From an uncultured Phycisphaerales bacterium (GTDB lineage: Bacteria > Planctomycetota > Phycisphaerae > Sedimentisphaerales > Anaerobacaceae): a stretch of DNA of 6,711 nt. The number at the start of each line of letters is the position of its first letter. The stretch's first letter is position 1. The translations under genes were made by a program, and so were the position numbers. The stretch spans positions 1 through 6,711 of the forward strand of contig CALMMH010000907.1 of NCBI GenBank assembly GCA_937868145.1. Direction: 5' to 3'. Shown piece after piece: positions 1 through 6,711 of the stretch. The notes beneath the pieces were generated by a model that was not told where the DNA came from, did not search any database, and worked only from the letters and a program-made list of their open reading frames with translations.

Positions 1-1
1 A

Positions 2-1318
2 CAAGCCGCGGATCAGCACAGTGTGATTGGCGTGGCTGCAACGCAGAGCGCGGCGGCCGACTCGACTCTTACGACGGATCACTGGTTCCCGCGGGCCGGC
101 CTGGGCATGTTCGTTCACTGGGGCCTGGCGTCCATTCCAGGCAATCTCGATCTGTCCTGGGGCATGATGAAGAACACGCCGTGGGACGCCTCTGCGAAGA
201 ACTCCAACAAGCTGACGCCCGCGGCGTATTTCGCGCTGGCCGAACAGTTCAACCCGACGAATTATCATCCCGATCGCTGGCTCAAGGCGGCGAAGGACGC
301 GGGATTCGGTTACGTCGTGCTGACCACGCGGCACCACGACGGTTTTGCACTCTGGCCGAGCAAGCACGGCGACTTCAATACGCGGACCTATCTCGGCGGA
401 CGGGATCTCGTCCGCGAGTTCGTCGACGCTTGCCGGCGGCAGGGGCTCAAGGTCGGCTTCTATTATTCCCCGCCCGATTGGCATTTCGATCGTCAGTATC
501 GCAGTTTTGGCTATGGCTCCAAGGGCACGGCCGAATTGCCTCATCTTGGCTTGAATCATGAACCGGTTCAGTTGCCGGAGCGTCCTGCCGATCTCGATGA
601 CAAATACGTCGCCTACGTGAACGGCCAGATCGAGGAACTGTTGACCTGGTATGGGTCCATCGATTACCTCTGGTTCGACGGCAGCGCCGGACCCAACGTG
701 CTCACGATCGAGCAGATCCGCAAACTCCAGCCGGGGATCATCGTCAACGATCGCCAGCACGGTCGAGGTGACGTCGTGACTTCACATTACGAATACCAGC
801 TGCCGGATGCGAGGCCGGCCGGCTGGTGGGAGCACTGCTTCAGCATGGTCGGCGCCTGGGGCTATACCAAGCCGGAGCATTGTGCCTCGGCGAGTCTGCT
901 GATCTCGAAGTTGGCGACGGTCCGCACCTGGGGCGGCAACGTCCTGGCTAATTACGGCCCCCGGCCCGACGGCGAAATGCCCGACTGCTTCTACGAGTCC
1001 ATGGCCGAGATGAAAGATTGGATGGCCCACAACGGCACGTCCCTCGTCGGCGTGGAGCCCGGACCCTTTCCGGACAAGTGCAACGTTCCGGCCACCCTCC
1101 GCGGGCAGACGTGGTTTGCGCATCTGCTGCCTGCGACTTCGGATGGTCCGGCCTCCAAGGACGCAATCATGCTGACCGGCGTCACCAAGCCCAAGCGAGC
1201 CGCGATGCTAGCCACGGGAAAAGAGCTTTCCGTGAGCACTGTCGGCGACAAACTCACAATTGAAGTTCAAAGAGAACTCCGCACGAAGTCGGACGACGTT
1301 GTCATGATTGAATGGTGA
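2..1318 (+). CDS. GH29 alpha-L-fucosidase (5' partial)
   Basis: This encodes a retaining exo-alpha-L-fucosidase of glycoside hydrolase family 29, which removes terminal alpha-L-fucose from glycans. Numbering from the first in-frame GTG (base 23), the family motifs appear in order: GMFVHWG near 28-34, TTRHHDGFALW at 101-111, and YLWFDG at 215-220, where D219 is the expected catalytic nucleophile. A WEHCFSM block follows at 269-275, then a WGGNVLANYGPRPDG glycine/asparagine block before the C-terminal beta-sandwich. E257 and E270 are candidates for the acid/base, a residue that varies in this family; I cannot decide between them. The frame is open to base 2 and GTG 23 has no Shine-Dalgarno, so the true start and probably a signal peptide lie left of the window. 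The catalytic domain looks complete, and the gene ends with TGA. The next gene begins 27 nt later on the same strand, suggesting co-transcription. Family assignment is firm; the exact linkage cleaved is unknown. Confidence 0.93.
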   Translation, partial: QAADQHSVIGVAATQSAAADSTLTTDHWFPRAGLGMFVHWGLASIPGNLDLSWGMMKNTPWDASAKNSNKLTPAAYFALAEQFNPTNYHPDRWLKAAKDAGFGYVVLTTRHHDGFALWPSKHGDFNTRTYLGGRDLVREFVDACRRQGLKVGFYYSPPDWHFDRQYRSFGYGSKGTAELPHLGLNHEPVQLPERPADLDDKYVAYVNGQIEELLTWYGSIDYLWFDGSAGPNVLTIEQIRKLQPGIIVNDRQHGRGDVVTSHYEYQLPDARPAGWWEHCFSMVGAWGYTKPEHCASASLLISKLATVRTWGGNVLANYGPRPDGEMPDCFYESMAEMKDWMAHNGTSLVGVEPGPFPDKCNVPATLRGQTWFAHLLPATSDGPASKDAIMLTGVTKPKRAAMLATGKELSVSTVGDKLTIEVQRELRTKSDDVVMIEW

Positions 1319-1345
1319 GAAGCGCAACAAATCGGGAGGACGACC

Positions 1346-2602
1346 ATGCGTGCACAATTGGACCGCAGGGATTTCCTGAGAATCGGAACGGCCGGCGCGA
1401 CGGCGTGGGCGGTTGGCGGGGCGACCTTCGCCTCCGAGGCAAAGCCTCCCGCAATGGAAACGGTTCGCGTCGGCCTGGTGGGCATCGGCGGGCGTGGGAC
1501 CTGGCTGCTGAAGATCCTGCTGGGCCTGGAAGGAGTCCAGGTCAAAGCCGTCTGCGACATTATCGAGGATCGCGTCGCCAAGGCGCAGGACTTGGTGACC
1601 GCCGCCGGACAGGCCAAGCCTGCCGGTTACTCCCGAGGCGAGACCGATTTCCAACGCCTGTGCGAGACTGAGGATTTGGACCTGGTGATCAACGCGGTTC
1701 GGCCGTGGAAATGGCACGCGCCGATCGCTGTGGCGGCCATGAATGCGGGCAAGCACACAGCGACCGAAGTGCCCGCCGCCGAGACGGTCGAAGAGTGCTG
1801 GCAACTGGTCGAGACGGCGGAGAAGACCCGCAGGCACTGCGTGATTCTGGAGAACTGCTGCTATTTCCGCAATGTGATGCTGGTCCACCACATGCTGCGA
1901 AAAGGCCTGTTCGGCGAGCTTCGCCACTGCGAAGCGGGATATCAGCACTACTATCAGAAGGTGGGTCCCGGGGCGCCGCGTTCGGCCGACCCGCTCGTGC
2001 AGACGGGCAACAGCTACCCGACGCACGCCATCGGCCCGGTCGCTCAGTGGATGGATATCAACCGCGGCAACCGGTTTGATTATCTCGTCTCCATGAGCGC
2101 CGACGGCACGCGTGGCAATCCTGGCGCGGACATCAACACGAGTCTGATCCGCACCGTCAACGGTCAGACAATCACGCTCTACTACGACACGAAACTGCCG
2201 CGTCCCTACGATCTCATCTACCGCGTGCAGGGCACGCAAGGCATCTACTCGGCTACCTTGGACCAGATCTACATCGAGGGCCGCAGCCCCAAGAGCGACA
2301 CGTGGGAGCCGATGGAGGAATACTACAAACAGTACGAGCACCCGCTGTGGAAATCCTGGGGCGAGAAGGCTCTGTCGGAGGGCGGGCATGGCGGCGCGGA
2401 CTGGCTGACGCTGTACCGTCTGATCCACGCGCTGCGAACCGGGACAACTCCGGACATCGACGTCTACGACGCCGCGGTCTGGAGCTGCATCACCGAACTG
2501 AGCGAGAAATCCGTCGCGAAGCGAAGCAGCCCCATGGACTTCCCCGATTTCACGCGAGGCCGCTGGAAAACGACCCCGCCCATCGGAATCCTTGGTTCGT
2601 AG
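1346..2602 (+). CDS. Tat-exported GH109-like NAD-dependent glycosidase (Gfo/Idh/MocA fold)
   Basis: This is a 418-residue Gfo/Idh/MocA-fold protein closest to GH109, whose founding members are alpha-N-acetylgalactosaminidases that use bound NAD+ through transient oxidation at C3. Residues 6-12 (DRRDFLR) followed by an Ala/Gly-rich segment form a twin-arginine signal, cleaved around residues 29-32. The Rossmann motif G46-x-G48-x-x-G51 binds NAD. GH109 hallmarks are TEVPAAETVEECW, EKTRRHCVILEN, the YPTH motif at 224-227 (Y224 and H227 match the positions I recall for the catalytic-site Tyr/His of the Elizabethkingia enzyme), HGGADW near the end, and a DVYDAAVWSCITELSEKS tail. The ATG has GGAGGA at 1335-1340, 5 nt upstream. 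It sits 27 nt after the fucosidase, probably in one operon, and probably acts in the periplasm after folding with its cofactor. GalNAc specificity is inferred from the family; an inactive or different-specificity oxidoreductase is possible. Confidence 0.87.
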   Translation: MRAQLDRRDFLRIGTAGATAWAVGGATFASEAKPPAMETVRVGLVGIGGRGTWLLKILLGLEGVQVKAVCDIIEDRVAKAQDLVTAAGQAKPAGYSRGETDFQRLCETEDLDLVINAVRPWKWHAPIAVAAMNAGKHTATEVPAAETVEECWQLVETAEKTRRHCVILENCCYFRNVMLVHHMLRKGLFGELRHCEAGYQHYYQKVGPGAPRSADPLVQTGNSYPTHAIGPVAQWMDINRGNRFDYLVSMSADGTRGNPGADINTSLIRTVNGQTITLYYDTKLPRPYDLIYRVQGTQGIYSATLDQIYIEGRSPKSDTWEPMEEYYKQYEHPLWKSWGEKALSEGGHGGADWLTLYRLIHALRTGTTPDIDVYDAAVWSCITELSEKSVAKRSSPMDFPDFTRGRWKTTPPIGILGS

Positions 2603-2626
2603 GGTGGGGCTTGCTCCATCGCCTCT

Positions 2627-5600
2627 TCATCTGCCGATGGTCTTGCAATGAACCGGGCCCAGCAAGCCGGACTCGAGCAGCGGGGAGTCCTTCGTATAGG
2701 GATTCCACGTGGTCCAAGTAGTCCGCTTCTCCGGCGGCAGGGAAAGATCGCCGATCAGCCGGTTCGGCCAGAGGTTGGCGACGGCGACTTCCAGGACGTT
2801 CTCGCCGGGCTTGACCGCGTCGGTGATCTCCACCTGGAACGGAGCCTTCCACAGGACGCCGAGATCCTTGCCGTTGAGTCTCACCTGCGCCATAACCTCC
2901 ACCCGGCCCAGGTCGAGCATCCATCGCGATTTCTGAGTTTTTGCCGGGTCCAACATGAACCGTGTGCGGTATGTGGCCTGACCACTGAAGTACTTCACAC
3001 CCGGGTCCGCATGCTTCGACCAATCGGTCAGCGTGTTGAAGACGACGCTCTCCGGCGCCCCTCGCCCAGGCTCGAAGCGGACTTCCCATGGACCTGCGAC
3101 CTCGATCTCAGGCGGAAGTCCGCGAGAGGGCTTGTCGGAGGTGAATCTTCTGCCGAGCGGCTTCCTCTCGAACATCACGAACACGGACCCGTCGGCCTCC
3201 AGCGACAATCGCATGTGTGTGCATTTATCCTTCACTGCGGATTGCTCGGGGGAACGCACTTCGCCGGTCATTGGGTCCCAAATCTCGGGCCGTTGTCTCG
3301 TAACGCGAAATGCGCAGTCTGCAATGACCGGCTGACCGGCTGGGTTGGCGACGAAATAAATGTCGGCGTCGCCGTCGCGGCGATGTGTGTATCGCAGGGG
3401 TGCGTCCGACTCGAAGTCCGGCGGGACATTCATCTTGTCGAGGATTTCGGCGACCAGGTTGTAGTCGCAGTATAGGTCCGGGTACTTCTGCGGGGTCGCC
3501 TCGCCGATCTTGCCCCAGGGAGACATGCCCAACTCCCCGAGTTCCATGGCCGTGCACCAGTCCGCTCCATTCGACGCAGCGGTCTGCCATTGGCGATCGG
3601 TCGGGATGGTCAACACGCGATCATCGTCGAAACGGACGATCAGTGAGCCGATCAAACCAGCCGGGTTGGGGGACTCACCGCCGTTCTCTGCGAGGACGCT
3701 CAGGACATTGTCGCCTGCCTTCAGCAGCTTGGCGAGGTCGAAGACATAGACTCGCTTGAAATTGTCGCCTTGGCCTGCCGGTTTGTCATTTACCTGCACT
3801 TCGAAGGCATTATCGGCGGTTATCAACAGTTGTGCCGATACGATTTGTGCATCGGTGTTGAGAGTGAACGCACGGCGAAAGAGCCTCGTCCCAACCGGGG
3901 CACTGCCGGCGGGGTCGCCCTCCGAATGCCAGATCCAGCGAGCGTTTGCAGGAAGTGACGGCAGCTGAGATTTGGCAGGGGAATTCGTCGGACTCGGTTT
4001 CACCGCTATGACTTGGCCTTTGCCGAACCGAGGTCCTGTTGCATCATCGTCCCACAAATCGGCCGCCAGACGCTGCACCTCTCGGTCGCACTCCGGATAG
4101 CCGTTCAGGCCGGGCGACTTGATGGGTCTCGGACCGATCACCGTTGCGCCGGCTTTAACCAGACTATGAATTCTGCGGAGCAACTCCGGCGTCATCGTCT
4201 CCATTTCAGGCAGAACGAGCACCCGATAGGTTGCCCCACTCGAAAGGACCAGTTGCTTGTTCTTTACAGTCGCTCCGGTCAAGAGAGTCTCAGGTGCGCA
4301 GCCGTCGAAATTGTAGCCTTTACGGTCGCGGAGAGGGCCCGATCCCTGCATCGCGGAGGCGGGCGGGCGAAAGACGTGAGGCGCGCCCTCGGGTGCGAGA
4401 TAGCAGATGTCCGCCACCGTCCGGCCTCTTTGCAGCACCGCTTGGCAGCGTGCGAGATACTGATGCCAGGCGCCGACCATCGGCCACCAGGTCTGTGTGC
4501 GTTCGTAGTGAACGCCGTAGGGCCCCATCGTCATGCCGGGCCGGCGGTCCAGCCAGGGTTGGTGTGCGAAGCGGTGGAAAACCAGTCGGTTGATTCCCAT
4601 GCAGAACGCCCAGTCGGCCTGCCGCTTCATGACGCCGGGATGGAGCCTCCATGCCTCCCCGGAGTCTGATGTGAATGCTTCGGCTGCGACGATCGGCCGG
4701 CCGAGCGTGTGCGCGATCGATGTCGCCTCGATGCAACTGAACGCGGAGTCGAATCCGTAGCCTTGGGCCCAGAACTCGCACATCGGGATGTCCGCGACAC
4801 CGCCGAGACTGAGGTCGGAACAGGGGTTCATATCGTAGGGCTCGATGGAGAGGCCGAAACCATGCTTGCGGCCGAGGGCTTTGAGACGCTGTGCGTGGTT
4901 CTCGATCACGAGTTCCTGGGCGGTTTGTCGCAGGTCCCAGAGGAATCGCTCGGAGACTTCCAGGCTCTCCACGATCCGACCGGTCATCGCAGGGAGGTAC
5001 GGTAGCGGATCGTAACCCCGTCGTCGCCGAAACTCCTCGCGGAACTTCTCGCTCCAATTCTGTGAGCCCATTTCCCAACTGTCGATGTGCAGCATTGTCC
5101 AGCCGGCTTGGCGGTCGGTCGGGCGCGGGCCGATCTCTCGCAACAACGTGCCGACAAACGAATCGAAGTGGGCGTCGAGGGCGGCCGGATCGAACTTGTC
5201 GCATTCGAAGCCCAATCCCGGCTGCGGCGCGGGCCGCGTGTTTGCGCCGGTGGTGGTGCGGCCGAAACGCAGGATGGTCCACTCGCCCTCGGGCACATCC
5301 CACGTGAGCCGGCCGTTGGGGTCGAGGCGGTTCGTCAGGTCCACCAGACTGCCCCGAGCGATTGCGGGAAGCGTTGGGTCTTCTGCCGGCGCAGGCATAT
5401 AGGGCTTGACGCCCGGCTGCGAGGAATACGGCGCTCGCACGTACAAAGCTTTGTCGTCGAGGTCGGCGATGCCCGGGCCGTCCGGCGGCGTCGGGAACGC
5501 CAGCACGGCGACATCGCGATAGAACCCGTTCCGCATCGGCTCCAGTTCCGCGGGCACGGGGCCGAAGAAGGGCGGTCGCGGTTGCGGCTGTGGGAGGGCT

Positions 5601-6136
5601 CCCTGGAATCGTTGCCCGCCTGTGACCTTGGTCTCGCTGGCGACGAGGTGTTGCATCGATTGTTCGACTTTGACCCACGGGCCGCCGCTGCCGGTCCAGC
5701 CCGGTCCGGCGTTGAGCGTCATTTGCAGACCCAGACGCTCGGCTTCGATCACAGCATGTTTGAACAAGGCCCGCCAGGGTTCGCTCATGAATCGAACCGG
5801 GCCCTTGGGGACACCCACATCGACCTCCATGAGGATCACGCCGCCGATGCCTGCCTGGCTCATGGCCTCCAGGTCCGCCGTGATGCCTTCGCGGCTGAGG
5901 TTGCCGTCCATGAAGAACCAGTAGACCCAAGGCCGGGCCGAGGCGGGAGGCTCGCGGAAATCCGCCGCCGGATCGCGTGCCCAGGCCGCCGGGCTGCATA
6001 GCATAAGAAGGGCGAGGACATACAAGCCGAGCACGGACCGACACGGACCTCCACTGACTTTCACGGACACTCTCGTTCGTGTGTGTCCGTGATTGTCCGT
6101 GTCAGTCCGTGCGATTTCTTGATTCTCGAATTCCAT
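2627..6136 (-). CDS. Secreted GH106-type alpha-L-rhamnosidase
   Basis: This is a 1169-residue member of the GH106 alpha-L-rhamnosidase family, predicted to release terminal alpha-L-rhamnose outside the cytoplasm. A hydrophobic segment at about 35-47 ends in an AWA site (51-53), a signal peptidase I site. The catalytic region begins with RPWVYWFFMDGN (68-79) and the ITADLEAMSQAGIGGVILM strand-helix. It continues through DSWEMGSQNW (D352-E355) and a RRRGYDPLPYLPAMTGR block to IVAAEAF, which contains E486. E355 and E486 are 131 apart, close to the catalytic pair I recall in BT0986 (E461/E593), so they are the likely catalytic acids. A beta-sandwich at about 728-850 begins ARWIWHSEGDP and resembles rhamnosidase accessory domains. 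A GH2-type sugar-binding sandwich lies at about 1010-1165. The ATG at 6136 has a good Shine-Dalgarno but gives an unusually long n-region. GTG at 6064 would give a normal signal peptide beginning with residues VKVSGGPCRS (first residue read as Met). The gene converges on the GH109 gene. Confidence 0.88.
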   Translation of the reverse strand: MEFENQEIARTDTDNHGHTRTRVSVKVSGGPCRSVLGLYVLALLMLCSPAAWARDPAADFREPPASARPWVYWFFMDGNLSREGITADLEAMSQAGIGGVILMEVDVGVPKGPVRFMSEPWRALFKHAVIEAERLGLQMTLNAGPGWTGSGGPWVKVEQSMQHLVASETKVTGGQRFQGALPQPQPRPPFFGPVPAELEPMRNGFYRDVAVLAFPTPPDGPGIADLDDKALYVRAPYSSQPGVKPYMPAPAEDPTLPAIARGSLVDLTNRLDPNGRLTWDVPEGEWTILRFGRTTTGANTRPAPQPGLGFECDKFDPAALDAHFDSFVGTLLREIGPRPTDRQAGWTMLHIDSWEMGSQNWSEKFREEFRRRRGYDPLPYLPAMTGRIVESLEVSERFLWDLRQTAQELVIENHAQRLKALGRKHGFGLSIEPYDMNPCSDLSLGGVADIPMCEFWAQGYGFDSAFSCIEATSIAHTLGRPIVAAEAFTSDSGEAWRLHPGVMKRQADWAFCMGINRLVFHRFAHQPWLDRRPGMTMGPYGVHYERTQTWWPMVGAWHQYLARCQAVLQRGRTVADICYLAPEGAPHVFRPPASAMQGSGPLRDRKGYNFDGCAPETLLTGATVKNKQLVLSSGATYRVLVLPEMETMTPELLRRIHSLVKAGATVIGPRPIKSPGLNGYPECDREVQRLAADLWDDDATGPRFGKGQVIAVKPSPTNSPAKSQLPSLPANARWIWHSEGDPAGSAPVGTRLFRRAFTLNTDAQIVSAQLLITADNAFEVQVNDKPAGQGDNFKRVYVFDLAKLLKAGDNVLSVLAENGGESPNPAGLIGSLIVRFDDDRVLTIPTDRQWQTAASNGADWCTAMELGELGMSPWGKIGEATPQKYPDLYCDYNLVAEILDKMNVPPDFESDAPLRYTHRRDGDADIYFVANPAGQPVIADCAFRVTRQRPEIWDPMTGEVRSPEQSAVKDKCTHMRLSLEADGSVFVMFERKPLGRRFTSDKPSRGLPPEIEVAGPWEVRFEPGRGAPESVVFNTLTDWSKHADPGVKYFSGQATYRTRFMLDPAKTQKSRWMLDLGRVEVMAQVRLNGKDLGVLWKAPFQVEITDAVKPGENVLEVAVANLWPNRLIGDLSLPPEKRTTWTTWNPYTKDSPLLESGLLGPVHCKTIGR
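6031..6112. repeat. Imperfect palindrome of 10-nt-phased CACGGAC / GTCCGTG heptamers
   Basis: On the plus strand the left arm (6031-6070) carries CACGGAC at 6032, 6042 and 6062 and a one-mismatch copy CACTGAC at 6052. The right arm (6083-6112) carries the reverse complement GTCCGTG at 6085, 6095 and 6105. Spacing within each arm is exactly 10 nt. The 12-nt loop is 6071-6082. The outer 18 bases of the arms pair with one mismatch and the inner 10 pair perfectly. The left arm has one extra 10-nt unit, which would bulge out. Degenerate copies remain in register at 6135 (ATCTGTG) and 6145 (CTCCGTG), so the element may reach about 6151. No T-run follows on either side, so it does not look like an intrinsic terminator. 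It overlaps the end of the FtsK-like gene and the start region of the rhamnosidase gene. I recall similar sequences as dispersed repeats in planctomycete genomes, but that is memory and not shown here. Confidence 0.85.
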
Positions 6137-6710
6137 CTGTGTCTCTCCGTGACAACTTCTTGCCGGCCTCGGCCAGCCATTCCTCCGGGATTGCGGCGTA
6201 CGGCCGGAATCGTTCCATGCCGCCTTGTTCTTCGCTGTGGAGCAGGGCCCGGTGCAGGCCCAGTTGATTGGCGATCGGCGAATCGATCAGGTTGCTCGAA
6301 TCGGCCGTGCTCATCTGGAACAGCACGCGATGATCGAACTCGTGGACCGTCGCGCGATCCAGGGTCCGCTCCAGCGTGCTCAGCGTGTTGGCCCAAACCA
6401 GCGTGTGGACGCCGACGGTCGGGCCTTCCCGCAGCAGGTCGGCGAACTGGGCGTCGCAACGGGGCCCGGCTTCTTCGTCGTGAGAGAGGCTGAACACGTC
6501 CTCGCTGCGGCGGAGCATCCGGTATCGCTGCAGGCCGAAAACCATCAGGAAGATGGAAGGAGCGTCGTGCCGGCTCTCCTGAACTCGCGCATCGACCTCC
6601 CGGGCCAGTTCGCCGATCGCATCGGCGACGTCGTGCCATCCGACGTTTCGGCACTCGTTCGGGACTGCGGCCGCAACTTGCTCGAATGCCCCGGCCCCGG
6701 CGGAATCGGG
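6102..6710 (-). CDS. FtsK/SpoIIIE-like ATPase, C-terminal part (5' partial)
   Basis: This is the last roughly 202 residues of a larger protein; the frame is open from base 6710 at the window edge to a TGA at 6102-6104. It resembles the C-terminal ATPase domain of FtsK/SpoIIIE-like proteins (DNA translocase or EccC-like type), a form I associate with planctomycetes. Visible blocks are VGWHDVADAIGELAREVD, then SIFLMVFGLQRYR (hydrophobic strand of Walker-B type followed by Q/R), an acidic linker, and FADLLREGPTVGVHTLVWANT. After these come HEFDHRVLFQMS, DSSNLIDSP and GLHRALLHSEE, corresponding to the late strands of the fold. No Walker A is in view, so activity cannot be judged. The family-like sequence ends near EEWLAEAG; the last 20 or so residues (rich in R, D, T, N) run into the palindromic repeat and look like read-through rather than conserved protein. 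What the ATPase moves is unknown, and nothing here links it to glycan degradation. Confidence 0.8.
   Translation of the reverse strand, partial: PDSAGAGAFEQVAAAVPNECRNVGWHDVADAIGELAREVDARVQESRHDAPSIFLMVFGLQRYRMLRRSEDVFSLSHDEEAGPRCDAQFADLLREGPTVGVHTLVWANTLSTLERTLDRATVHEFDHRVLFQMSTADSSNLIDSPIANQLGLHRALLHSEEQGGMERFRPYAAIPEEWLAEAGKKLSRRDTDGIRESRNRTD
6143..6148 (-). promoter_or_regulatory. Candidate Shine-Dalgarno for the rhamnosidase ATG
   Basis: On the minus strand GGAGAG lies 6 nt before the ATG at 6136-6134, a good spacing. It favours the long start over the GTG at 6064, whose upstream sequence (GAGAG then TGTCC) is weaker. It sits inside the coding region of the upstream FtsK-like gene, so use of this start would give a 35-nt gene overlap and possibly coupled translation. 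The caution is that these bases also belong to the edge of the palindromic repeat (in-register copy at 6145), so the match may be a property of the repeat and not a selected signal. Confidence 0.45.
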
Positions 6711-6711
6711 C

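Noticed and set aside
1208..2428. Long 406-codon open frame antisense to the GH109-like gene
   Set aside because: It matches no family I know. Its length is explained by high GC and the codon bias of the plus-strand gene, whose protein is clearly recognisable.
2603..2626. Possible bidirectional terminator between the convergent genes (TGGGG-CTTG-CTCCA)
   Set aside because: The stem is about 5 bp with a G-T pair and has no T-run on either strand, too weak to call.
5087..6001. 304-codon plus-strand open frame antisense to the rhamnosidase
   Set aside because: Low-complexity Arg/Gly/His-rich translation with no domain; antisense shadow of the GH106 N-terminal half.
4320..6044. 574-codon open frame on the minus strand in another frame of the rhamnosidase gene
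   Set aside because: Its product is rich in Arg, Pro and Gly with no motif, typical of an out-of-frame shadow in GC-rich DNA. The overlapping GH106 frame is conserved throughout.
6031..6112. CRISPR array
   Set aside because: The heptamers are 10 nt apart and inverted between arms, far shorter than CRISPR repeats and spacers, and no cas genes are present.
6083..6493. Plus-strand open frames starting in the repeat (6079-6267 and 6083-6493)
   Set aside because: They begin within the repeat and continue antisense to the FtsK-like gene, with no motif and no ribosome binding site. Such peptides are probably common false ORFs made by this repeat.
6061..6654. 197-codon minus-strand open frame overlapping the FtsK-like gene
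   Set aside because: Arg/Pro-rich shadow; the adjacent frame carries the FtsK-like motifs. It stays open through the palindrome only because that repeat has few stops.

Overview
The window is a GC-rich, gene-dense piece of a bacterial chromosome. Its gene content suggests a polysaccharide-degrading member of the Planctomycetota or a close PVC-group relative. The reasons are an exported glycosidase set acting on deoxy- and amino-sugars, a Tat-targeted Gfo/Idh/MocA enzyme, an FtsK/SpoIIIE-like ATPase C-terminus of a type I associate with planctomycetes, and a GTCCGTG/CACGGAC palindromic repeat that I also remember from such genomes. The assignment rests on family recognition only; there is no rRNA or other marker here.

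Layout: (1) bases 2-1318, plus strand: a GH29 alpha-L-fucosidase whose 5' end runs off the left edge. (2) 1346-2602, plus strand, 27 nt downstream with a good Shine-Dalgarno: a Tat-exported, NAD-binding protein of the GH109 type (Gfo/Idh/MocA fold, alpha-N-acetylgalactosaminidase-like). These two look like the end of an operon. (3) 2627-6136, minus strand, converging tail to tail with a 24-nt gap: a large secreted GH106-type alpha-L-rhamnosidase with C-terminal beta-sandwich domains. (4) 6031-6112, extending weakly to about 6151: an imperfect inverted repeat built from heptamers spaced exactly 10 nt apart. It straddles the boundary between two minus-strand genes. (5) 6102-6710, minus strand: the C-terminal part of an FtsK/SpoIIIE-like ATPase whose 5' end runs off the right edge. 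No stretch over 300 bases lacks a gene.

Role: the three glycosidases would remove terminal L-fucose, L-rhamnose and possibly an alpha-linked N-acetylhexosamine or related sugar from a complex glycan outside the cytoplasm. No transporter, sulfatase, regulator or sugar-catabolic gene is visible, so the glycan cannot be named. The FtsK-like gene is probably unrelated to glycan use and simply lies upstream on the same strand.

The least ordinary object is the phased palindromic repeat. It supplies the stop codon and last residues of the FtsK-like protein. Depending on the true start, it may also encode the N-terminal residues of the rhamnosidase and lie as a strong hairpin at the 5' end of that gene's coding sequence.
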